Origin: Marinicella litoralis
GTDB lineage: Bacteria; Pseudomonadota; Gammaproteobacteria; Xanthomonadales; Marinicellaceae
Reading direction: 5' to 3'
DNA length: 64,000 nt
Assembly (NCBI RefSeq): GCF_002591915.1
Contig: NZ_NIHB01000001.1
Location: forward strand, 287,805-351,804
The notes below the pieces were generated by a model. It saw nothing but the letters and a program-made list of their open reading frames with translations, did no database searches and was not told the origin of the DNA. Position numbers and translations under genes: made by a program. Shown here one piece after another: positions 19,160 through 26,703 of this stretch. How positions within the stretch are numbered: position 1 is the first letter of the stretch; the number at the start of each line of letters is the position of its first letter.

Positions 19160-20419
19160 ATGTCAAAAAAAAATGCCCTTTACTGCCAGTCAGGCGGTGT
19201 AACCGCAGTCATTAATGCAACCGCATGTGGGGTGATACAAACAGCCAGGAACAACCCGAATGTGGGCACTGTTTTTGGAGCCAAAAACGGCATCATTGGG
19301 GTGTTAAGAGAAGAGTTGGTTGATACGGCGCAGCACAGTGATGAAGACATCGCAGCCTTGAAACATACACCAGGTGGCGCCTTCGGTTCATGCCGCTATA
19401 AATTGAAAGACATGGAGGCCCAAAGGGCTGAATATGAGCGTTTGATTGATGTGTTCAAAGCCCACAACATTGGTTATTTTTTATACAACGGTGGCGGTGA
19501 TTCGTCAGACACGGCATTCAAAGTGTCACAGATGGCCAAAGCAAGGGGTTTGGATGTGACCTGTATTGGTGTACCCAAAACCATTGACAATGATTTACCA
19601 GTGACCGATACCTGCCCTGGTTTTGGTACCACAGCCAAATACATAGCCACATCGATCATGGAGGCCAGTTTAGATGTTGAGTCGATGGCCGAGAGTTCGA
19701 CCAAAGTATTTATCATGGAAGTGATGGGCCGTCATGCCGGGTGGATTGCGGCTGCTGGTGGTTTGGCTGGAAAAAGCCACAATGAACCACCTCAAATTAT
19801 TTTGTTTCCAGAAATTCCTTTTGACCAAGCGGCCTTTTTGGCCCGGGTGAAATGGTCTGTTGATAACCATGGTTATTGTTCGATCGTGGTTTCAGAGGGC
19901 GTTCGCGATCAAGCCGGTCAGTTTTTGGCTGATGCGGGAACGGTTGATGCCTTTGGTCATTCACAACTGGGTGGTGTGGCTGTTGTATTGGCACAGTTGG
20001 TTAAAGAACAGTTGGGTTATAAATACCACTATGCCATCAGTGATTATTTACAACGATCTGCCAGACATTTGGCTTCCAAAACTGACCTCGAACAAGCCTA
20101 TGCTGTGGGTGTCAAAGCAATTGAGTTGGCGGTCGCTGGTCGCAATTCTGTGATGCCAGTGATAAAGCGCTTACAGGATGATCCATACCAATGGGAAATC
20201 GCTACGGCGGAGTTGAAAGATTTGGCCAATGTAGAAAAAATGTTGCCACGCGAGTACATCACAGAGGATGGTTTTGGTATCACTGATGCTTGTCGAAAAT
20301 ACATGCAACCATTGATTGTCGGCGAAGCTTATCCACCCTACAATAAAAATGGGTTACCGCATTATGTGCGCATTTCGCAGCATTTGACGGATAAAAAACT
20401 ACCTGTTTTTGATATTTGA
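19160..20419 (+). CDS. pfp: Pyrophosphate-dependent phosphofructokinase
   Basis: 419 residues. It phosphorylates fructose 6-phosphate with PPi and is reversible, so it can serve glycolysis and gluconeogenesis. Active-site motifs are 'NGGGDSSDT' (Asp at the position that excludes ATP), 'PKTIDNDLPVTD' (Lys typical of PPi enzymes) and 'MGRHAGW'. ATP-type enzymes have GGDGS and a Gly in place of that Lys. Length and N-terminal 'QSGGVTAVINATA' match the Xanthomonas-type PPi-PFK as I remember it. It lies divergent from adk and 7 bp ahead of the nucleotide-sugar dehydrogenase. Confidence 0.92.
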   Translation: MSKKNALYCQSGGVTAVINATACGVIQTARNNPNVGTVFGAKNGIIGVLREELVDTAQHSDEDIAALKHTPGGAFGSCRYKLKDMEAQRAEYERLIDVFKAHNIGYFLYNGGGDSSDTAFKVSQMAKARGLDVTCIGVPKTIDNDLPVTDTCPGFGTTAKYIATSIMEASLDVESMAESSTKVFIMEVMGRHAGWIAAAGGLAGKSHNEPPQIILFPEIPFDQAAFLARVKWSVDNHGYCSIVVSEGVRDQAGQFLADAGTVDAFGHSQLGGVAVVLAQLVKEQLGYKYHYAISDYLQRSARHLASKTDLEQAYAVGVKAIELAVAGRNSVMPVIKRLQDDPYQWEIATAELKDLANVEKMLPREYITEDGFGITDACRKYMQPLIVGEAYPPYNKNGLPHYVRISQHLTDKKLPVFDI

Positions 20420-20426
20420 GTCGTGA

Positions 20427-21689
20427 ATGATTGAACAAGAAATAAAGATCGCGGTGATTGGTTTAGGCTATGTGGGCTTACCGCTGGCAGTGGCCTTTGC
20501 TGAACATTTTACGGTGGTTGGTTTTGACATCAACAAGCATCGCATTGAGCAACTTACGGCGCATGAGGACATCACCCAAGAGGTCAGTTCAGCACAGTTA
20601 CAACAAACCGATCAACTGACATTTACCGCCAAAGCAGCAGACATTGAGTCGGCCAATCACTATATCATCACAGTGCCAACACCCGTCGATGCAAACAACA
20701 CGCCCGATTTATCACCATTGATTAATGCGTCTGAGTTGGTGGGATCCCTGTTGAAGCCGGGAGATACAGTTATCTATGAATCCACCGTTTATCCTGGTGC
20801 CACTGAAGGGGTTTGTGCCAAAATATTGTCGTCACAAAGCGACTTGCGACTGAACCATGATTTTTTCTTGGGTTATTCACCTGAAAGGATTAACCCAGGC
20901 GATAAGACCAATACCTTGTCTTCCATCGTTAAAGTGGTGTCAGGCTCAAACCCAGCAACGGCAGTGAAGGTCGATGATTTGTATAAAAAAATCATCAAAG
21001 CAGGCACCCATGTAGCTCCGACCATCAAAGTGGCTGAGGCAGCCAAAGCCATTGAAAACACCCAAAGGGACATCAACATTGCTTTTATGAACGAGCTGTC
21101 GATGATGTTTCATGAGTTGGGAATTGATGTGTTGGATGTGATTGACGCGGCTGCCACCAAATGGAATTTTTTGAAGTTCACACCGGGTTTGGTTGGGGGC
21201 CATTGCATTGGGGTTGATCCTTATTATTTGATTCATAAATCTCAAGAAAAAGGTTATTTTCCACAACTGATCACTACGGCCAGGCGCATCAATGAAAACA
21301 TGAGCACTTACGTGTGCGAACGCATCCTTAAATTGATGGCTTTAAAACAAAAGCACATCGTTTCAGCCAAGGTGTTGATCATGGGGATGACGTTCAAAGA
21401 GAACTGTCCTGATTTAAGAAACACTCGCGTGGTAGAAATTGTGGAACAACTACAAAACTACCATGCAAAAATTGAAGTTTATGATCCATGGGTGGATCCT
21501 GAAGCAGCAAAACAACTGGAACAACCGATGACACAAAACCCCCAAACAGACCATTATGACTTGGTGGTGTTGGCGGTGGCTCATGACCAGTTTTTAAATT
21601 CCGATCCAAGAAAATACCTCAACAAAGGGGGTGTTTTGTTTGACCTGAAAGGCCTGTTACCTGAAAAGTGGGTTGATGAACGTTTATGA
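20427..21689 (+). CDS. tviB: Nucleotide-sugar dehydrogenase, TviB/WbpA type
   Basis: 420 residues of the UDP-glucose/GDP-mannose dehydrogenase superfamily. The NAD-binding motif is 'VIGLGYVGLPLA' near residue 10; the catalytic Cys is in 'GGHCIGVDPYYL'; the C-terminal domain has 'LIMGMTFKENCPDLRN'. Sequence style matches Vi-antigen TviB (UDP-GlcNAc 6-dehydrogenase), which makes uronic acid precursors for surface polysaccharide. The usual partner, the TviC/WbpP C4-epimerase, should follow; here its start codon overlaps this stop by 4 bp but only a fragment remains. No glycosyltransferase is nearby, so the gene may be on its way to losing function. Confidence 0.92.
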   Translation: MIEQEIKIAVIGLGYVGLPLAVAFAEHFTVVGFDINKHRIEQLTAHEDITQEVSSAQLQQTDQLTFTAKAADIESANHYIITVPTPVDANNTPDLSPLINASELVGSLLKPGDTVIYESTVYPGATEGVCAKILSSQSDLRLNHDFFLGYSPERINPGDKTNTLSSIVKVVSGSNPATAVKVDDLYKKIIKAGTHVAPTIKVAEAAKAIENTQRDINIAFMNELSMMFHELGIDVLDVIDAAATKWNFLKFTPGLVGGHCIGVDPYYLIHKSQEKGYFPQLITTARRINENMSTYVCERILKLMALKQKHIVSAKVLIMGMTFKENCPDLRNTRVVEIVEQLQNYHAKIEVYDPWVDPEAAKQLEQPMTQNPQTDHYDLVVLAVAHDQFLNSDPRKYLNKGGVLFDLKGLLPEKWVDERL

Positions 21690-21829
21690 AGGTGCTGGTT
21701 ACTGGAGCCGCCGGATTCATCGGTAGCCATGTCAGTAAGCGATTGATTGACGTTGGACCAATGAAAATATTTTCTGACGGACCGGCACAGTTTATCCACG
21801 GGTATCGAAGGTATCATCAACTCGCATGA
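21686..21829 (+). pseudogene. Internally deleted NAD-dependent epimerase (TviC/WbpP-like remnant)
   Basis: A 47-codon frame whose first 24 residues ('MKVLVTGAAGFIGSHVSKRL') are a perfect epimerase N-terminus with the Rossmann GxxGxxG motif. Its last residues ('FIHGYRRYHQLA') resemble the C-terminal 'F-x-x-W-Y-R-x-Y-Y' ending of the same enzymes. The roughly 300 residues between are missing, and the join is in frame. The start overlaps tviB (ATGA) and the stop overlaps the dinB start (ATGA), so coupling from tviB to dinB is preserved. The N-terminal match is seen directly; the C-terminal match is my reading. Confidence 0.75.
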
Positions 21830-22893
21830 ATGAAGCGCCGCGTAAAATCATTCATGTCGACATGGATTGTTTTTATGCGGCGATTGAAGCCAGAGATTTT
21901 CCACACCTTAAAGGCAAACCGATTGCGGTTGGTGGACAGCCTGACAAACGTGGTGTGGTGGCCACATGCTCATACGAGGCGCGAGCCTTCGGGATTCATT
22001 CGGCCATGCCCATGGGTCAAGCGATCAAAAAATGCCCTCAATTGATTATCCAGCCCGTGCGCATGTCAGTTTACCAACAAGAATCGAAAGGGATTCAGGC
22101 CATTTTTAAATCATTCACTGAACTGATTCAACCATTGTCTTTAGATGAAGCTTTTCTTGATGTAACGGGTTCACCGTTGTGTCATGGCAGCGCCACCTTG
22201 ATTGCTCAACAAATCCGACAACAAATATTTGAAAAGCACCAATTAACGGCGTCTGCAGGCATTGCGCCGAATAAGTTTTTGGCGAAAATTGCCAGTGACT
22301 GGAACAAGCCCAATGGTCAATTTGTGGTGACGCCCGATGAAATTGATGACTTTGTGCGAGATTTGTCCGTTAAAAAAATTTATGGTGTGGGTAAGGTGAC
22401 TGCAAATAAAATGCATCAAATGGGGCTACACACTTGTGCTGATCTCCAAACCTTGGATCAAAAACAGCTACAACAAAGGTTTGGTACCTTTGGCCAGACT
22501 TTGTATGCTTTGTGTCGCGGGATTGACCATCGGCCTGTCAGAACCTTCAGTGAACGAAAATCTGTCAGTGTAGAGGATACTTTTTTAATCGACCTACCCG
22601 ATTTGGATGCCTGCCAAGCTGAACTGAAACGCTTGTACGGTTCATTGCAAAAGCGCCACGAGAAGGCACAGTTGAAGCAAAAAATTGTGATTAAATCGCT
22701 GTATGTAAAAATTCGCTTTCATGACTTTCAAACCACCACGGCACAAAAATCCAGTCAGGATTTAGACCTTGGGGTGTATAAACAATTGATCGAAACGGCC
22801 TGGCATCGTCAGAAAAAACCAGTCAGGCTGCTGGGTTTGGGTATTCAGTATCGACAAAAAAACCAACACGAACAAATTGATTTGGGCTTTTAG
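21826..22893 (+). CDS. dinB: DNA polymerase IV
   Basis: 355 residues, a Y-family translesion polymerase. Catalytic acidic residues are D12 in 'HVDMDCFYAAIE' and D107-E108 in 'SLDEAFLDVTG'. The thumb (helix-hairpin-helix 'KKIYGVGKVTANKM') and little finger ('RKSVSVEDTF') are complete. Its ATG overlaps the stop of the epimerase remnant, so it would be translated by coupling from the tviB mRNA unless an unseen promoter lies inside. I saw no LexA-type site just upstream. A bidirectional terminator follows. Confidence 0.97.
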   Translation: MNEAPRKIIHVDMDCFYAAIEARDFPHLKGKPIAVGGQPDKRGVVATCSYEARAFGIHSAMPMGQAIKKCPQLIIQPVRMSVYQQESKGIQAIFKSFTELIQPLSLDEAFLDVTGSPLCHGSATLIAQQIRQQIFEKHQLTASAGIAPNKFLAKIASDWNKPNGQFVVTPDEIDDFVRDLSVKKIYGVGKVTANKMHQMGLHTCADLQTLDQKQLQQRFGTFGQTLYALCRGIDHRPVRTFSERKSVSVEDTFLIDLPDLDACQAELKRLYGSLQKRHEKAQLKQKIVIKSLYVKIRFHDFQTTTAQKSSQDLDLGVYKQLIETAWHRQKKPVRLLGLGIQYRQKNQHEQIDLGF

Positions 22894-22897
22894 TCAT

Positions 22898-22923
22898 AAA
22901 AAAGGCCGCTGATGCGGCCTTTT
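22898..22923. terminator. Bidirectional terminator between dinB and rpoH
   Basis: AAAAAAGGCCGC (22898-22909), TGAT loop, GCGGCCTTTT (22914-22923). The A-run on the left and T-run on the right serve both convergent genes. Confidence 0.9.
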
Positions 22924-22953
22924 GGTTTGTGACAATGGTTTTACAACAGGCCT

Positions 22954-23808
22954 TTAGGCAACCATTTGAGTTTTTAGTTTTTTCAAAGCAACCGCCTCTA
23001 ACTGTCTGATGCGTTCAGCAGACACTTCGTATTTGGCAGCCAATTCTTGCAAAGTGGCTTTTTTATCAACCAACCAACGGCTTTGAATGATGTCCAAGGA
23101 GCGCTCATCCAGCTTATCTAATCCTTTGAACAAAGCATTGTGGTGTTTGTCCGCTTCTGTTTCTTTGATTAAGGTGGCTTCAGGTGTTGGGTTGGCATTA
23201 GTCAACCAAGCTTGTGGTGAATAACTGCTGTCCTCATCATCATCTGAAGGCAAGTCAAAAGAAACGTCCTGGCCATGTAATCGAGATTCCATTTCTACCA
23301 CCACTTCTGGGCTGACATCCAAGTCCTTGGCAACACGATTAACTTCTTCTTGAGTAAACCATCCCAAGCGTTTTTTGTTTTTTCTTAAGTTGAAAAACAG
23401 TTTGCGGTGGGCTTTGGTGGTCGCCACTTTTAAAATCCGCCAGTTTTTCAAAATATATTCATGAATTTCTGCGCGAATCCAATGCACAGCAAATGAGACC
23501 AGGCGGACTTTGTGGACTGAATCAAAGCGCTTGATGGCTTTCATTAAACCAATGTTGCCTTCCTGGATCAAATCTCCAACAGGCAAGCCATAGCCGGAAT
23601 AGCCTTTGGCCACATACACCACGAATCGCAGGTGAGACATCACCAAGGCGTGGGCGGCGTCCAAGTCATTGTGGTCACGCACACGGTCAGCCAAAGAACG
23701 TTCTTCTTCAACAGAAAGCACGGGGATTTGATTGACGGAGCTGATGTAAGACTCTAACGAGCCTGCCACAGAGGGAACTGGTAATTTTTTAATTGTATTT
23801 ACGGTCAT
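22954..23808 (-). CDS. rpoH: RNA polymerase heat-shock sigma factor RpoH (sigma-32)
   Basis: 284 residues, the usual length. Region 2 contains 'DLIQEGNIGLMKAIKRFD' and 'VRLVSFAVHWIRAEIHEY'. The RpoH-specific box HRKLFFNLRK is at residues 134-143 (E. coli QRKLFFNLRK), which separates it from RpoD and RpoS. Region 4 helix-turn-helix is 'LAAKYEVSAERIRQLEAVALKKL'. The ATG follows a TTGGAG ribosome site. A sigma-70 promoter and a structured leader of about 110 nt lie upstream. It should drive groESL at 15.7 kb. Confidence 0.98.
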   Translation of the reverse strand: MTVNTIKKLPVPSVAGSLESYISSVNQIPVLSVEEERSLADRVRDHNDLDAAHALVMSHLRFVVYVAKGYSGYGLPVGDLIQEGNIGLMKAIKRFDSVHKVRLVSFAVHWIRAEIHEYILKNWRILKVATTKAHRKLFFNLRKNKKRLGWFTQEEVNRVAKDLDVSPEVVVEMESRLHGQDVSFDLPSDDDEDSSYSPQAWLTNANPTPEATLIKETEADKHHNALFKGLDKLDERSLDIIQSRWLVDKKATLQELAAKYEVSAERIRQLEAVALKKLKTQMVA

Positions 23809-23825
23809 TTTTTTTCTCCAATCTT

Positions 23826-23917
23826 ACATGGCTCAATAGCCCATGTGATAAGAAAGTTAAGATGCTGTGTTTGACAGTACAGTCATCCGGTTAGTTCCGT
23901 CCTCTATTGAGCAACGG
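23826..23917 (-). promoter_or_regulatory. Structured rpoH leader RNA with complementary hairpin loops
   Basis: In mRNA sense the leader starts with a hairpin closed by CCGT/ACGG (plus 23917-23914 and 23900-23897) whose loop carries GCTCAATAG (23912-23904). A second hairpin closed by ACATGG/CCATGT (23846-23841 and 23831-23826) carries CTATTGAG in its loop. The nine bases GCTCAATAG and CTATTGAGC (23839-23831) are perfectly complementary, so the loops can kiss or the second hairpin can be replaced by long-range pairing. The second hairpin ends about 10 bases before the GGAG ribosome site. Translational control by temperature or another signal is inferred. Confidence 0.5.
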
Positions 23918-23924
23918 GAGGAGG

Positions 23925-23952
23925 ATTATAACATTTCAAATAATGAAGTCAA
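23925..23952 (-). promoter_or_regulatory. Sigma-70 promoter of rpoH
   Basis: On the minus strand TTGACT (23952-23947), a 16-bp spacer, then TATAAT (23930-23925). Both boxes are near consensus. The predicted start is about 23918, giving a leader of about 110 nt. Confidence 0.7.
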
Positions 23953-24109
23953 ATAGGCCAAAGTATATAGATGAACCACTGTTGGGTAAAAAATCAGCCA
24001 TCATATGCCACTCATTTGTTTCAATTAAATCATGTTGTATGTCATACAAATAAGGTACATTAAAGGCCGTCATTTTTTTGTGAAAACCATTCTATTTAGG
24101 AACAAAGCC

Positions 24110-24709
24110 ATGAAGTTATACGGAGACCACCGTTCGGGGAACTGTTACAAAGTATTGTTGACGGCAGCTTTATTGGGTATCGAGTTAACATGGGTCGACA
24201 TTGATATCATGTCAGGAGGTACCCAGACGGCAGCCTTTTTGCGGTTGAACCCATTGGGTAAAATTCCTTTGTTGCAAGTGGATAATCAAACCCGTTTATC
24301 AGAATCCAATGCCATCGTTAATTACTTGGCTTACCAGAGCGCATTAATCCCGCAGAGTCGATTGCATTGGGCGCAGGTTCAACAATGGCAGTTTTTCGAG
24401 CAATACAGTCATGAGCCGTATATCGCAGTTGCTCGGTTCATTCAATTGTATTTAGGGCTGCCTGTATCCAGAATGCAGGAATACAAGGAAAAACAAGCCG
24501 GTGGACACAAAGCTTTGGCGGTTATGGAACAACATTTGCAACAAAATGAGTTTTTGGTTAATCAACAATTATCAGTGGCTGATGTTTCCTTGTTTGCTTA
24601 CACCCATGTGGCGGATGAAGGTGGTTTTGACTTGTCGCCCTATCCAGCCATATTGGCATGGCTGGACAGGATTCGGGCTTTGCCGCAGTTTGTGGCCATG
24701 ACCAAATGA
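24110..24709 (+). CDS. Glutathione S-transferase family protein
   Basis: 199 residues from ATG 24110 ('MKLYGDHRSGNCYK'), preceded by TTTAGGA. The frame extends 26 codons further upstream, but that part is unlike any GST. The thioredoxin-like N-domain includes 'NPLGKIPLLQVDNQTRLSES' (the cis-Pro and glutathione-contacting E-S), and the helical C-domain has 'LSVADVSLFAYTHVADEGG', the N-capping/hydrophobic staple motif. Serine in 'RSGNCYK' is the likely catalytic residue. Substrate unknown. It is convergent with sppA, with only 2 bp between stops. Confidence 0.92.
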   Translation: MKLYGDHRSGNCYKVLLTAALLGIELTWVDIDIMSGGTQTAAFLRLNPLGKIPLLQVDNQTRLSESNAIVNYLAYQSALIPQSRLHWAQVQQWQFFEQYSHEPYIAVARFIQLYLGLPVSRMQEYKEKQAGGHKALAVMEQHLQQNEFLVNQQLSVADVSLFAYTHVADEGGFDLSPYPAILAWLDRIRALPQFVAMTK

Positions 24710-24711
24710 CG

Positions 24712-26547
24712 TTAAGGCAAGCGGCTGAAATCACAGAAACAATGAGCCATTTCAAGCACTTGACCGGGCTGTTGGCTCAATAATAAAGTCAGTTCAGCTT
24801 GGTAGGGCTGGAGCAATTTTTGTAATTTAACGGCATTTGATGGGTTGTTAAAATTCAGCTGGGAGGCTGCTTTGGCCATAAAGTCCACCAACAATTGGTC
24901 GGTCAAAGACAAGGTTTGTTCAACCCAGACCAGTTCATATTCCTCGTCCACGTTGGCTTTGTTTGCAGCATCTTTGATGGCATCTTCCAAGCCGCCTAAT
25001 TGATCTATGAGGCCCAAGTCATGGGCTTGTTTTGCAGTCCAGACTCGTCCCCTGGCAATGCGATCTACCATGTCGACACTTAATCCTCTGGCCGTAGCAA
25101 CTGATGTAATGAACTGTTCATAACCGTATTCAATGTTACTTTGAATTAAATCAGCAAATTCAGGATCAAGGTCTTTGTCTGGGCTGAATGCGCCCACCCA
25201 TTTGGTGGTGCCAACACCGTCGGTGTGAATACCTAGCTTATTGAACAGTTCAGGGTAAGTCATCAACAAACCATAGATACCAATGGAGCCGGTGATGGTG
25301 GCTTCATCAGCCCAAATGGTGTCGGCTGTCATTGAAACCCAATAACCGCCTGAAGCCGCCACATTACCCATCGATACCACCACAGGTTTGCCAGCGATCT
25401 TGAGTGCGTCGACTTCACGCCGGATTTGTTCAGACGGGTAAACCCCGCCACCTGGGCTGTTTACTCTGAGCACCACGGCTTTAACCGTGCGGTCTAATCT
25501 GGCTTGTTGTAACAACGCACTGGTAGAGGCTCCACCGATGGTGCCAGGTGGTTGTTCCCCACCCACAATAGTGCCTTCGGCGACCACCACCGCAATGCGG
25601 TTTTGAGACAGTGTTTTGTTGTTGCCTTTGAGCGAGAGGTAGTCTTCAAAGTCTATGCTTCTGAAATGGTTGTTGTCATCATCAAAAGAACTGTATTCAG
25701 CAATGTGTTTATGCATAAAGGGTTTTTTCATGATGCGATCAACCAAGCCATTGTCCAGTGCCATGTCAGCAACTGAGCCATTTTTCTCAATTAATTTTTG
25801 GGCCTGGAGCTCGACAATTTCCTTGATGACTTCGGTACTTAACCCCCTTCGTTTGGCAATGCCAGTTAAATAAGTTTCCCACAGGTCGTTCATGAAATGT
25901 AAGCCGGCTTCTTTGGCTTCTTGTGACATGTCGTTTCTGACGTAAGGTTCGGCCGCTGACTTGTATTCCCCTACTTTAAATAGATGCACATCCACGCCAA
26001 GTTTATCTAAGCCATCTTTGAAATAGTTGCGGTAGGAACCAAAACCTTGGAGAAACAAGAAACCTTGTGGGTCCATTAAAATCTCATCGGCTAAATTGGC
26101 AAAATAGTACTGACCTTGAGACAGGTTGGTGGCCATTGCAATCACCGGTTTTCCGCTGTTGGTTCTGAAACGATCAACCGCGCGTTCGATTTCTCGTAAA
26201 TTGGCCAGTCCGGCGCCCCACATATAGTCTGGGTTGAGAACCAAGGCGGATATTTTGTCATCTTCTGTGGCCAGATCGATGGCTTTGAGGATATCACGCA
26301 TGCGGGTTTCTGGAATGTCGCTGCCTTGTATGTTTTGCAGTGCTTGGGATTTAGGATCACCGCTGTATTGATCGACAACAAATCCTTTGGGAGCAATCAC
26401 CAAGGCGGTTTTGTCTGTTAAGTTGATTCTTTCTCCGCCAAATATCAGCCAAAGAACCAACAGAAACACCAACAACAAGAGTACATGTCGGGTGAAGTTG
26501 GCTACCCAAATAAAGGGCTTGGTAAAAAAGTCGAAAAAAGTTTTCAT
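24712..26547 (-). CDS. sppA: Signal peptide peptidase SppA (67K type)
   Basis: About 611 residues (E. coli SppA is 618), an inner-membrane protease that clears cleaved signal peptides and probably other membrane fragments. One N-terminal membrane helix ('HVLLLLVFLLVLWLIF') is followed by tandem ClpP-like S49 domains. The dyad is the Lys of 'VGEYKSAAEPYVR' in the first domain and the Ser of 'NVAASGGYWVS' in the second. I start at ATG 26547 ('MKTFFDFFTKPF'), which aligns with the E. coli start; ATGs at 26565, 26595 and 26604 are also open and none has a strong ribosome site. A 156-bp spacer separates it from the divergent propeller gene. Confidence 0.95.
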   Translation of the reverse strand: MKTFFDFFTKPFIWVANFTRHVLLLLVFLLVLWLIFGGERINLTDKTALVIAPKGFVVDQYSGDPKSQALQNIQGSDIPETRMRDILKAIDLATEDDKISALVLNPDYMWGAGLANLREIERAVDRFRTNSGKPVIAMATNLSQGQYYFANLADEILMDPQGFLFLQGFGSYRNYFKDGLDKLGVDVHLFKVGEYKSAAEPYVRNDMSQEAKEAGLHFMNDLWETYLTGIAKRRGLSTEVIKEIVELQAQKLIEKNGSVADMALDNGLVDRIMKKPFMHKHIAEYSSFDDDNNHFRSIDFEDYLSLKGNNKTLSQNRIAVVVAEGTIVGGEQPPGTIGGASTSALLQQARLDRTVKAVVLRVNSPGGGVYPSEQIRREVDALKIAGKPVVVSMGNVAASGGYWVSMTADTIWADEATITGSIGIYGLLMTYPELFNKLGIHTDGVGTTKWVGAFSPDKDLDPEFADLIQSNIEYGYEQFITSVATARGLSVDMVDRIARGRVWTAKQAHDLGLIDQLGGLEDAIKDAANKANVDEEYELVWVEQTLSLTDQLLVDFMAKAASQLNFNNPSNAVKLQKLLQPYQAELTLLLSQQPGQVLEMAHCFCDFSRLP

Positions 26548-26703
26548 GGTGGATTGATTAGTCATAGTTTCATCAGTGTAGTGCTTATGGTTCATTCGGA
26601 ACATGGTGCAAAAGTCATGTTTTACCGGGTCCTTTGTGGTTGTGCTTGCGCGTTGAAATCCAAAGGCTCATAATTATAGGCCGATTGAACAGGAATACAA
26701 ACC

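Noticed and set aside
24032-24109. Longer start for the GST protein
   Set aside because: The extra 26 residues do not fit the GST fold, while ATG 24110 has an AGGA ribosome site.
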